The notes under the pieces are model-generated. The model saw only the letters and a program-made list of their open reading frames with translations, searched no databases and was not told the DNA's origin. A program made the translations under genes and the position numbers. 12,516 nt of DNA from JACQQW01 sp964520655 (GTDB taxonomy: Bacteria > Omnitrophota > Gorgyraeia > Zapsychrales > Fredricksoniimonadaceae): positions 1 through 12,516 of the forward strand of contig CAZFNI010000031.1 of assembly GCA_964520655.1 (NCBI GenBank), given 5' to 3'. Shown here in pieces: positions 6,407 through 12,516 of the stretch; positions within the stretch are counted from its first letter, which is position 1, and each line of letters begins with the position of its first letter.

Positions 6407-6838
6407 TTACCCGTTCGTCTTTTTCTCTTTCAAAGCGATATTGATCTGCTCCAGAAGGAACTTACCATTGATCGGTTTAGATAAATAATTCTCCCCGCCT
6501 TCTTCATAACAATTAATTATACTCCCTGGAGTATCCATGCTTGTTAAGAAAAGTACCGGAATATCTTTTGTTAACGATTCATTCTTTAACATTTTGCATA
6601 CAACTGGGCCGGTAATATCCGGCAAATTGTAATCTAAAATGATCAGATCCGGCTTATTCTCTTTAGCCAGAATAAAACCCGCGTTTCCCTCATAGGCAGA
6701 CAATGGTGTATACCCCCCCCGTGAAACAGTGGATGACACCAGCTTTTGATCAACCTCATTATCTTCAATGATCAAGATCTTAATGTGACCATTATCCGGA
6801 GGTTTGGAAGAAAATTTCTGAAAAATTCGAGAAAACAT
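6407..6838 (-). CDS. Single-domain response regulator (CheY-like receiver)
   Basis: The 143-residue protein has a basic N-terminal tail (1-17) and one receiver domain. The acidic pair is E25-D26 (I-L-I-I-E-D-N-E), the phospho-acceptor is D69 in L-D-Y-N-L-P-D, the switch residue is T99 in F-L-T-S, and the conserved lysine is K121-P122. No output domain follows, so it would signal by protein contact or phosphotransfer. It is the first gene of the serS unit, ending 2 nt before the serS ATG. No kinase is adjacent on the same strand; the kinase at 8377 is divergent and has its own regulator. No Shine-Dalgarno precedes the ATG, but a promoter ends 6 nt before it, suggesting a leaderless transcript. 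Confidence 0.93.
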   Translation of the reverse strand: MFSRIFQKFSSKPPDNGHIKILIIEDNEVDQKLVSSTVSRGGYTPLSAYEGNAGFILAKENKPDLIILDYNLPDITGPVVCKMLKNESLTKDIPVLFLTSMDTPGSIINCYEEGGENYLSKPINGKFLLEQINIALKEKKTNG

Positions 6839-6844
6839 GTGGAT

Positions 6845-6873
6845 ATCGTATACAAATCAGGAAAGGGTGTCAA
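6845..6873 (-). promoter_or_regulatory. Promoter of the response regulator-serS unit, probably leaderless
   Basis: The minus strand has a perfect -35 TTGACA (6873-6868), 17 bp, then TACGAT (6850-6845) as -10. Six bases (ATCCAC) separate it from the ATG at 6838, which places the start of transcription at about the initiator A. The spacing matches that at 2257-2250. Confidence 0.6.
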
Positions 6874-6879
6874 TCTTAA

Positions 6880-6990
6880 ATTAAGAGAAAAAGCGCCCGG
6901 AAATTGATCGGCGTGGATCGCGGCAGCCCCCGTGGCCTCTCGATCGCTAGCAATCAAGACGCGCTTCTGCCGGAACCCTGGGGCGCTTTT
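6880..6990 (-). terminator. Nested GC-rich hairpin with T-run after spoVG (terminator or structured RNA)
   Basis: Four bases after the spoVG stop, the minus strand can form three nested stems: AAAAGCGCCC/GGGCGCTTTT (6981-6990 with 6889-6898), CGGCAG/CTGCCG (6967-6972 with 6921-6926) and CTTGAT/ATCGAG (6953-6958 with 6939-6944) with an 8-nt loop TGCTAGCG. The outer 3' arm runs into TTTTTCTCTT. This works as an intrinsic terminator for spoVG but is far longer than usual and much richer in GC than its surroundings. It could be a 3'-UTR-derived small RNA or a mobile palindromic element. Confidence 0.6.
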
Positions 6991-6994
6991 ACCT

Positions 6995-7264
6995 CTATAT
7001 TGTTTGGTAGGCTTCTAATACTTTCTGGGTTATCATTTCTTTGACTTCCTTATTCATACACCGGACCCGCTCAAACCATCGCTCATTATTCTTATCCAGC
7101 TCACTAGGCATCGCGACAAACAAACCGTTCCTGCCATCAATGATCTTTACCCCCTTGATCAGCAAGGCATCATTGACCCCCAGATCAACAAATGCCCGGG
7201 TTCTGTTCCCTTCAGGCAACCTATGCATTTTTATTATGGATACTTCAATATTTTCTTTACCCAT
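6995..7264 (-). CDS. spoVG: SpoVG family RNA-binding regulator
   Basis: The 89-residue product matches the compact SpoVG fold along its whole length: I-E-V-S-I-I-K-M-H-R-L at the N-terminus, R-A-F-V-D-L-G-V-N-D-A-L-L-I-K-G-V-K-I-I-D-G (about 22-43) and the family signature N-G-L-F-V-A-M-P-S (about 46-54), then a C-terminal helix with E-V-K-E-M-I-T-Q-K-V-L-E-A-Y. SpoVG proteins bind RNA and DNA and act as global regulators in many non-sporulating bacteria, so the name does not imply sporulation. The ATG at 7264 follows AAGGAGAGG at proper distance; a TTG at 7282 would place this Shine-Dalgarno inside the gene and is rejected. It has its own promoter and lies divergent from the XRE-cupin gene, 186 nt away. 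Confidence 0.93.
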   Translation of the reverse strand: MGKENIEVSIIKMHRLPEGNRTRAFVDLGVNDALLIKGVKIIDGRNGLFVAMPSELDKNNERWFERVRCMNKEVKEMITQKVLEAYQTI

Positions 7265-7296
7265 ACCCTCTCCTTTCACCAAGTTAATTCTTTCAC

Positions 7297-7325
7297 AGAA
7301 TAGCTAAAAATTGATGTTTTGTCAA
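7297..7325 (-). promoter_or_regulatory. Sigma-70-type promoter of spoVG
   Basis: The minus strand has perfect -35 TTGACA (7325-7320), a 17-bp spacer and -10 TATTCT (7302-7297), about 32 nt before the spoVG ATG. The -35 overlaps one arm of the inverted repeat at 7321-7356, so a protein bound there would block it. Confidence 0.8.
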
Positions 7326-7356
7326 ATAATATTTTAATTATTAAACAATATTTGAC
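7321..7356. promoter_or_regulatory. Inverted repeat between spoVG and XRE-cupin (operator candidate)
   Basis: GTCAAATA (7321-7328) and TATTTGAC (7349-7356) form 8-bp arms around an AT-only-like centre containing TTTTAATTATTAAA. The full 36 bp pairs imperfectly. Position in the divergent region, overlapping the spoVG -35, suits an operator for the adjacent XRE protein. However each arm also contains a -35-like TTGAC, so the symmetry could simply reflect two outward-facing promoter elements. Confidence 0.4.
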
Positions 7357-7383
7357 TAATAATTTTTGGTTAAACATTAACAT

Positions 7384-7411
7384 TTGTAGAAAAATCAAAT
7401 TATGTTATACT
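7384..7411 (+). promoter_or_regulatory. Promoter of the XRE-cupin/regulator/kinase cassette
   Basis: TTGTAG (7384-7389), a 16-bp spacer and TATACT (7406-7411) with an extended TG at 7403-7404. It lies about 40 nt before the ATG at 7451. This is the best plus-strand promoter in the intergenic region. Confidence 0.65.
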
Positions 7412-7450
7412 TAAACCAACACATTATTATCATTTATTAAAGGAAAATAT

Positions 7451-8002
7451 ATGTTTATTGGCAAACGCATTCAAAACATCCGCAAAACAAAAAAAATGAA
7501 GTTAATTGAACTATCTTTGGCTACCGGTATACAATTGGCAACCCTGTCCCGCATTGAGAACATGAAAATGACTGGCACGCTTGAATCACATATTAAGATC
7601 GCCAACGCGTTGGGCATAGACATCACCGAGCTTTACCGCGATATTGAAAAAGAGAATGCCGTTATTGAATACCAAAACCAGCAGGATTCCGCAGACATCT
7701 TCTCACATAGTGATAACGCTATCTCAGAAATACTGACAAAGAACATTCTTGGCAAGAAAATGATGCCCATACTTTTACGCATTGAAACAGGTGGAAAAAC
7801 AAATACAGAGGAAAACAGGCCAGGAAGCGAAAAGTTCATATTTGTCATAGAAGGTACAGTAGAAATAACAATTCATGATAAGCAATATCATCTTACTAAA
7901 CACAACACTTTGTACTTTGATGCCTCCCTTCCTCATTCATTTATCAATAAAGGCAAATACACCGCAAAGATCTTAACCGTTTCAACACCTGTTACACTTT
8001 AA
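7451..8002 (+). CDS. XRE-family regulator with C-terminal cupin domain
   Basis: The 183-residue protein joins an N-terminal helix-turn-helix of the Cro/C1 (XRE) type (residues 2-62: I-G-K-R-I-Q-N-I-R-K..., L-S-L-A-T-G-I-Q-L-A-T-L-S-R-I-E-N, I-A-N-A-L-G-I) to a cupin_2-like beta-barrel (about 105-180: R-P-G-S-E-K-F-I-F-V-I-E-G, D-A-S-L-P-H-S-F-I-N-K-G). This architecture is typical of small-molecule-responsive transcriptional regulators. The cupin metal ligands are only partly kept (E127, H162), so the ligand is unknown. The ATG at 7451 follows AAAGGA at about 7 nt. The next gene starts 12 nt after its stop with a Shine-Dalgarno, so the three downstream-directed genes form one operon. A role in controlling the operon itself and the divergent spoVG is inference. 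Confidence 0.9.
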   Translation: MFIGKRIQNIRKTKKMKLIELSLATGIQLATLSRIENMKMTGTLESHIKIANALGIDITELYRDIEKENAVIEYQNQQDSADIFSHSDNAISEILTKNILGKKMMPILLRIETGGKTNTEENRPGSEKFIFVIEGTVEITIHDKQYHLTKHNTLYFDASLPHSFINKGKYTAKILTVSTPVTL

Positions 8003-8014
8003 AGGAGATCGTTC

Positions 8015-8380
8015 ATGTCTAATAAAATAATGATCTGTGATGATGAAGAAGGGGTTCGCGAGTCCCTAAAGTTAATTTTAAGTGATTTTTACGATCTCGT
8101 GATCGTCGATGGCGGCCAGCAAGCCTTACACACCTTGGCCCATACCAAAGACATTGGCCTTATTTTTATGGACATTAAAATGCCAAAAATCAATGGTTTA
8201 GACGTTTTAACCGAGATCAAATCCCAATACCCCAAGATTAAAATCATCATGGTTACCGGCTACCGATCCGTAGAAACCGCCGCGGAAGCATCCCGCCTGG
8301 GAGCTTGTGGTTATCTTATTAAACCGTTTAAGGCGGAAGAAATATTAGAGGCCGTTAAAAAAAATCTGGATTCAATATGA
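8015..8380 (+). CDS. Single-domain response regulator paired with the downstream kinase
   Basis: The 121-residue protein is a receiver domain only. D9-D10 form the acidic pocket (M-I-C-D-D-E-E), D53 is the phospho-acceptor (F-M-D-I-K-M-P), T81 is the switch residue (V-T-G-Y) and K103-P104 is the conserved lysine segment. The sequence resembles receivers of NtrC-type regulators but stops after the last helix, with no ATPase or DNA-binding output. AGGAG lies 7 nt before the ATG. The stop overlaps the kinase start (ATGA at 8377-8380), strong evidence of a cognate pair with coupled translation. Phosphate would be passed to another protein or read out by contact, for example with the XRE-cupin protein encoded just upstream. 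Confidence 0.95.
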   Translation: MSNKIMICDDEEGVRESLKLILSDFYDLVIVDGGQQALHTLAHTKDIGLIFMDIKMPKINGLDVLTEIKSQYPKIKIIMVTGYRSVETAAEASRLGACGYLIKPFKAEEILEAVKKNLDSI

Positions 8381-9987
8381 ATTATTTCGCATTAAGCGCT
8401 TTAATTAACGCTATATCTTGTTTTTTATTGTGTTTCTTCATTCTTGTTTATTCCCGAAAATCTAAATCAACAAAAACATTTTGTCTCTTCTTAGTATTTG
8501 TTGGCTTTTGGGCAACATTTCAATACTTGTGGATTTCTACAGAGGAACACAAAACAGCGCTTTTGTATTCAAGAATTTCAAATATATTTGCACCATTTAT
8601 TTCAATCTCTTTTTTCCATTTCACAACTCACTTCATCAACAAGTTTAAACAAAACAAAAGCATTGTTTTCTATATCTACATAATTAATATAGCCCTTACC
8701 CCATTTGGCGTTATTTCAGACATACTCATTATTGATTTACAAAATAACAGCATAATGGCTCCTTACCCCTTAGCCGGGAAACTCTTTCCTATATTACTTA
8801 TTGAATATATTTTCCTACCTAGCTATTCCCTATATATCATAAGAAATCAAATAAAAAAATCTAAAGACCTTAAATATAAAATCGTTTTCTGGGGAATTCT
8901 AATCGCATTTATTGGCAGTCTAACAAACTTTCCTGGGTGTTACAAAATTCCAATCTACCCATACGGCAATATCCTAATCCCCGCTTTTATAATATTTATT
9001 TCCTACGGCATCCTCAAACACCAAATGATGGATATTCGACTCATAATACAAAAAAACATGATTTACACAATCATGGTAATCTTAATTTCCATATTTTATT
9101 CGTTCTCGATCTTCCTTGTAGAACACTACTTTAAAGCAACCTTGGGTTACAAATCCTTTCTCATTTCTATCCTTTTTGCTTTAATCATCAGCCTCCTCTT
9201 CATTCCACTAAAGAACATCATCCAATCACTAACAGAAAGACTGCTTTTTAAAGGCAATTTTTTGGAAATTACCAAACAAAATGAACAGCTCCGTCAGGAA
9301 GTCATGCAAACTGAACGCTTAAAATCTGTTGCTATCTTAGCTAGCGGGATTGCGCATGAAATTAAGAATCCATTAACACCCTTAAAAACATTCAGTGAAT
9401 TTCTCCCCTGCAAGTTACACGATGAAGAATTCCTGAAAAAATTCGGCCCTATTATTATTAAAGAAATCGACCGAATCGACCGACTTGTGCAAACTTTACT
9501 GGATTTCGCAAAACCCGCACAGCTCAATCTTCAAACCATAAATATCCACAGCATTATTAATGATACATTAGAGTTATTAAGCATTGATCTGATCAAAAAT
9601 AAGATCAATGTTATAAAAAACTACAATATCAACACCAACCTCCTCTTATCTTTGGATCCAAACCAATTCAAACAAGCTTTAATGAATCTTATTCTGAATT
9701 CTGTTGACGCCATGCCTCAAGGAGGAATAATACGAATACATACAGAAATAAATAATAGAAATAGATTTCAATTGCGCATTGAAGACACAGGAAACGGCAT
9801 TGCCCCGAATGACATCCCCCATATTTTCGACCCATTTTTCTCCAACAAAGATAACGGCACAGGACTAGGCCTCTCCATTACTCACGAAATCATCAAAAAC
9901 CATAAAGGGAAAATATTTGTAAAAAGCAAGCAAGATATCGGAACAACATTTATTATTGAATTAAACAATATCATGGGTTCTAACTAA
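8377..9987 (+). CDS. Multi-pass membrane sensor histidine kinase
   Basis: The 536-residue protein begins with about eight or nine membrane segments within residues 5-280, resembling the N-terminal 7TM sensor region of histidine kinases (P-Y-G-N-I-L-I-P-A-F-I-I-F-I-S-Y-G-I-L-K-H near 195-215). A short coiled linker (about 297-316) follows, then the kinase core. The H box is A-S-G-I-A-H327-E-I-K-N-P-L-T-P-L, the N box contains N437 and N441 (L-I-L-N-S-V-D-A-M), the G1 box is D470-T-G-N-G, the F box is F-D-P-F-F-S-N-K and the G2 box is G494-T-G-L-G-L. The soluble part resembles NtrB/AtoS-type kinases. The stimulus is probably sensed in the membrane or just outside it. The ATG overlaps the receiver gene stop. 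The gene is visibly more A/T-rich than hppA next to it. No fused receiver is present. Confidence 0.95.
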   Translation: MNYFALSALINAISCFLLCFFILVYSRKSKSTKTFCLFLVFVGFWATFQYLWISTEEHKTALLYSRISNIFAPFISISFFHFTTHFINKFKQNKSIVFYIYIINIALTPFGVISDILIIDLQNNSIMAPYPLAGKLFPILLIEYIFLPSYSLYIIRNQIKKSKDLKYKIVFWGILIAFIGSLTNFPGCYKIPIYPYGNILIPAFIIFISYGILKHQMMDIRLIIQKNMIYTIMVILISIFYSFSIFLVEHYFKATLGYKSFLISILFALIISLLFIPLKNIIQSLTERLLFKGNFLEITKQNEQLRQEVMQTERLKSVAILASGIAHEIKNPLTPLKTFSEFLPCKLHDEEFLKKFGPIIIKEIDRIDRLVQTLLDFAKPAQLNLQTINIHSIINDTLELLSIDLIKNKINVIKNYNINTNLLLSLDPNQFKQALMNLILNSVDAMPQGGIIRIHTEINNRNRFQLRIEDTGNGIAPNDIPHIFDPFFSNKDNGTGLGLSITHEIIKNHKGKIFVKSKQDIGTTFIIELNNIMGSN

Positions 9988-9998
9988 AGCTATTGCCA

Positions 9999-10027
9999 TT
10001 GACGAACGAACCCCTTTTATCTAATAT
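9999..10027 (+). promoter_or_regulatory. Promoter-like sequence upstream of hppA
   Basis: TTGACG (9999-10004), a 17-bp spacer, then TAATAT (10022-10027), about 40 nt before the ATG at 10067. No terminator lies between the kinase stop at 9987 and this site, so read-through from the kinase operon is also possible. Confidence 0.55.
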
Positions 10028-10066
10028 TAATACTCAATCATTTATCATCCATTAAGCGAGGCAACC

Positions 10067-12409
10067 ATGGAACACATGAACCTTACCAGCGAAGCGGATC
10101 TGAAAGTGCCGGATCTTTCTACCATCAAACTTTTTGGGGGCATAGATGGGCACAACATACTACTATTAGGACTTATTGTTTGTGCCTTTGGTATTTTTTT
10201 CGGGATCTACCAATACTGGCAGATCAAGAAAATGCCAGAACACCGCGCAATGACCGACATCTCAAATCTGATCTTTTCTACCTGTAAAGCCTACTTGATC
10301 TCTCAAGGCAAATTCCTTCTTATACTTGAGGCGCTCATCGCTGTGGTCATGATCGGATATTTCGGCGGATTACGCCATTACGAATTCAGCCGCGTTCTGC
10401 TGATCATCGTCTGCAGCCTCATCGGCATCTTGGGTAGTTTTGGTGTTGCCTGGTTCGGCATGAGGATCAACACCTTGGCAAATTCACGTTCTGCTTTTGC
10501 GAGCCTTAAAGGCAAACCATTCCCCGTCTACTCTATCCCCTTACAGGCAGGTATGAGTATTGGGATGCTGCTAATCAGCGTTGAACTTCTGGTCATGTTG
10601 TGCATCCTTCTTTTTATTGACCCACAATTTGCTGGCGCCTGCTTTATCGGGTTTGCTATCGGTGAATCTATGGGCGCTTCGGTCCTGCGCATCGCAGGCG
10701 GGATCTTTACAAAAATAGCAGACATCGGCTCAGATCTGATGAAGATCGTTTTCAATATTAAAGAAGATGATGCACGAAACCCCGGTGTGATCGCGGATTG
10801 CGTAGGAGATAATGCCGGCGACTCCGTGGGACCAACGGCAGATGGTTTTGAGACCTACGGCGTGACAGGGGTAGCCTTGATATCCTTCATCCTGCTAGCG
10901 GTCAAAGACCCACATGTACAGGCACAACTTTTGGTATGGATCTTCGTGATGCGGCTAATGATGGTCATTGCCAGCGGCATCTCCTATGAGATCAACCATT
11001 TCATTGTCTCCCGTCGTTACGCAAAGGTAGACAAAATGAACTTTGAAGACCCTCTTACCTCACTGGTATGGATCACTTCCATTCTCTCAGTAGGTTTGAC
11101 CTTCGCGGCATCCTATCTATTGATCCCTGATCTTGGTGACGGCACCTTCTGGTGGAAATTAGCCTCTATCATCACCTGTGGCACCATGGCCGGCGCAATC
11201 ATCCCTGAAACCGTAAAGATCTTCACCTCAACGGATTCTGATTATGTTCATAATATCTATGAATGTTCCAAGAAGGGCGGGGCATCGCTAAATATTCTCT
11301 CAGGCTTGGTAGCCGGCAATTTCAGCGCCTACTGGATGGGTCTGGTCATCGCGGCGCTCATGGGCATGGCCTACTTTGTCAGTCTCTTTGGGCTTAGCAC
11401 CATCATGATCGCGCCAGCGGTCTTCGCTTTCGGCCTTGTAGCTTTTGGGTTTCTTGGAATGGGGCCAGTGACCATCGCTGTTGACTCATATGGACCAGTC
11501 TCTGATAATGCCCAATCTATTTATGAACTTTCGCTCATTGAAACACTGCCGGACATCAAACAAGAGATCAAAAAAGATTTCGGATTTACACCCGATTTTG
11601 CCAGCGCCAAACATTATCTTGAAGCAAATGACGGCGCGGGGAACACCTTTAAGGCCACTTCAAAACCTGTTCTGATCGGCACCGCTGTCGTTGGAAGTAC
11701 CACCATGATCTTCTCGATCGTCATGATCCTCACGCAAGGACTTACAACAGATATCCATAAACTATCCATACTCTACCCGCCTTTTCTGCTAGGTTTAATG
11801 GCTGGAGGAGCCATTATCTACTGGTTTACCGGCGCTTCAATTCAAGCTGTTGTGACAGGTGCATACCATACAGTAGAGTACATCAAAAAACATATCAAAC
11901 TCGATGGCACCAATAAAGCCTCCATTGAAGACAGCGCCAAAGTTGTTGAGATTTGCACCATGTTCGCGCAAAAAGGGATGATCAACCTCTTCTTGACAGT
12001 CCTTTTCTCAACGCTGGCATTTGCCTGTTTGGAACCGTCGTTCTTTATAGGTTATCTGATCTCGCTGGCCATATTCGGCCTGTTCCAGGCAGTATTCATG
12101 GCTAATGCCGGAGGAGCCTGGGATAATGCCAAAAAACTTGTTGAAGTCACACACCGTGAAAAAGGGACAGAACTGCATGCAGCCACAGTCGTTGGGGATA
12201 CGGTAGGAGATCCTTTCAAGGACACATCTTCGGTTGCCATCAACCCGATCATTAAATTTACCACCCTCTTTGGCCTGCTGGCCATTGAGATCGCGATCCA
12301 TTTGGACCGAGCTACGAATACAGGTCTAGCCGTGGTATTCTTCTTGATCTCTTTATTATTCCTGACCAAGTCTTTCTACGACATGCGCATTTCACATTCG
12401 GAGAAATAG
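10067..12409 (+). CDS. hppA: Membrane-bound ion-pumping pyrophosphatase, K+-independent type
   Basis: The 780-residue protein has about 16 membrane segments and the catalytic blocks of membrane pyrophosphatases. These are D219-I-G-S-D223, E233-D-D235, D244-C-V-G-D248-N-A-G-D252, D473-S-Y-G-P and D480-N-A, G525-N-T-F-K529-A, N680-A-G-G-A-W-D-N-A-K-K, and D711-T-V-G-D715-P-F-K718-D719. It couples hydrolysis of cytoplasmic pyrophosphate to H+ (or Na+) export. Lys at 529 in the G-N-T-x-K-A motif marks the K+-independent class, in which proton pumping is usual. Position +3 is Ser (532), where a Thr is usual, and the usual K-V-E after the D-x-x-x-D motif reads K-I-V-F with a one-residue deletion, so this belongs to a divergent clade and the pumped ion is not certain. 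GAGG precedes the ATG at about 6 nt. A strong terminator follows. Confidence 0.96.
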   Translation: MEHMNLTSEADLKVPDLSTIKLFGGIDGHNILLLGLIVCAFGIFFGIYQYWQIKKMPEHRAMTDISNLIFSTCKAYLISQGKFLLILEALIAVVMIGYFGGLRHYEFSRVLLIIVCSLIGILGSFGVAWFGMRINTLANSRSAFASLKGKPFPVYSIPLQAGMSIGMLLISVELLVMLCILLFIDPQFAGACFIGFAIGESMGASVLRIAGGIFTKIADIGSDLMKIVFNIKEDDARNPGVIADCVGDNAGDSVGPTADGFETYGVTGVALISFILLAVKDPHVQAQLLVWIFVMRLMMVIASGISYEINHFIVSRRYAKVDKMNFEDPLTSLVWITSILSVGLTFAASYLLIPDLGDGTFWWKLASIITCGTMAGAIIPETVKIFTSTDSDYVHNIYECSKKGGASLNILSGLVAGNFSAYWMGLVIAALMGMAYFVSLFGLSTIMIAPAVFAFGLVAFGFLGMGPVTIAVDSYGPVSDNAQSIYELSLIETLPDIKQEIKKDFGFTPDFASAKHYLEANDGAGNTFKATSKPVLIGTAVVGSTTMIFSIVMILTQGLTTDIHKLSILYPPFLLGLMAGGAIIYWFTGASIQAVVTGAYHTVEYIKKHIKLDGTNKASIEDSAKVVEICTMFAQKGMINLFLTVLFSTLAFACLEPSFFIGYLISLAIFGLFQAVFMANAGGAWDNAKKLVEVTHREKGTELHAATVVGDTVGDPFKDTSSVAINPIIKFTTLFGLLAIEIAIHLDRATNTGLAVVFFLISLLFLTKSFYDMRISHSEK

Positions 12410-12426
12410 AGAAACTTTCTATTAAT

Positions 12427-12458
12427 AAAAAAGCCCCATTTTCTAATGGGGCTTTTTT
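12427..12458 (+). terminator. Strong intrinsic terminator after hppA (bidirectional)
   Basis: AAAAAAGCCCCATT and AATGGGGCTTTTTT form a perfect 14-bp stem with loop TTCT. The arms end in A6 and T6, so the hairpin can terminate transcripts from either strand. It begins 17 nt after the hppA stop. Confidence 0.95.
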
Positions 12459-12459
12459 A

Positions 12460-12516
12460 TTAAACGGGTAGTCGTTGACGATAGGCGAACCCTACAACCC
12501 CTTGAAATACCGCTAC
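12460..12516 (-). CDS. Possible C-terminal end of a minus-strand gene
   Basis: One minus-strand frame is open from the window edge to a TAA at 12462-12460, giving 18 residues (V-A-V-F-Q-G-V-V-G-F-A-Y-R-Q-R-L-P-V). The stop is immediately followed by the bidirectional terminator, which suits a convergent gene ending here. Another minus frame is also open across this stretch, and 57 bases are too few to prove coding, so this is tentative. Confidence 0.25.
   Translation of the reverse strand, partial: VAVFQGVVGFAYRQRLPV

Noticed and set aside
6995..7264. Evidence for sporulation from spoVG
   Set aside because: SpoVG is widespread in non-sporulating bacteria, and no other sporulation gene is present in the window.
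7265..7450. Replication origin at the strand-switch intergenic region
   Set aside because: It is AT-rich and divergent, but no DnaA-box cluster and no dnaA, dnaN or gidA/parA neighbours are present.
9994..12508. Similarity between ttgacgaacgaacccctt near 9999 and ttgacgataggcgaaccc near 12475
   Set aside because: The match is short and broken, and the shared part is mostly a -35-like TTGACG; it is not enough to call a repeat.
1..12516. CRISPR array, insertion sequence or prophage
   Set aside because: No regularly spaced direct repeats, no transposase and no phage structural genes were seen; the integrase-like protein lacks a catalytic domain and has no att-like repeats nearby.

Overview
The window looks like draft or metagenome-assembled chromosome from an uncultured Gram-negative-type bacterium. 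It holds a single 100-N scaffold gap (4356-4455), several secreted or periplasmic proteins, a class D beta-lactamase, SpoVG, and a membrane pyrophosphatase of the divergent kind seen in several little-cultured phyla. The gene mix would suit Omnitrophota or another PVC-like lineage, but nothing here settles the taxonomy.

Layout: all genes from 1 to 7264 are on the minus strand, and all supported genes from 7451 to 12409 are on the plus strand. The strand switch lies in a 186-bp AT-rich divergent region. Read from 7264 leftwards on the minus strand the order is: spoVG with its own TTGACA/TATTCT promoter, followed at once by a GC-rich nested hairpin; a single-domain response regulator; serS; a small polytopic membrane protein; a consensus promoter; tRNA-Ser(UGA), which spans the scaffold gap; an intrinsic terminator; a secreted DUF4424-like protein with an anomalous start; an integrase-type core-binding-domain protein with no catalytic domain; a secreted His/Met-rich protein resembling copper monooxygenase (PHM-like) folds; tRNA-Ser(CGA); a class D beta-lactamase; and the 5' end of a membrane spermidine-synthase-like gene that runs off the window.

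On the plus strand a tightly coupled three-gene regulatory cassette comes first: an XRE-cupin regulator, a single-domain response regulator, and a multi-pass membrane histidine kinase whose start overlaps the regulator's stop (ATGA). It is followed by hppA, a membrane pyrophosphatase with a lysine at the K+-independence position. hppA has its own promoter-like sequence and a strong 14-bp intrinsic terminator. The last 57 bases may hold the end of a further minus-strand gene.

How the genes work together: serS, tRNA-Ser(UGA) and tRNA-Ser(CGA) put the serine-charging enzyme close to two of its substrates, with serS and the UGA tRNA in one transcriptional direction. The XRE-cupin/regulator/kinase cassette has no receiver-linked DNA-binding output, so the XRE protein is the obvious candidate effector. 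Two genes (response regulator at 6838, secreted protein at 2250) have good -10 elements exactly 6 nt before an ATG that lacks a Shine-Dalgarno, suggesting leaderless mRNAs. Other genes have strong Shine-Dalgarno sites.

The most useful points for a second look are the gap that is probably an assembly artefact inside one tRNA gene, the non-canonical start of the secreted gene at 4196, the integrase N-terminal-only protein, the structured element after spoVG, and the XRE-linked two-component cassette.
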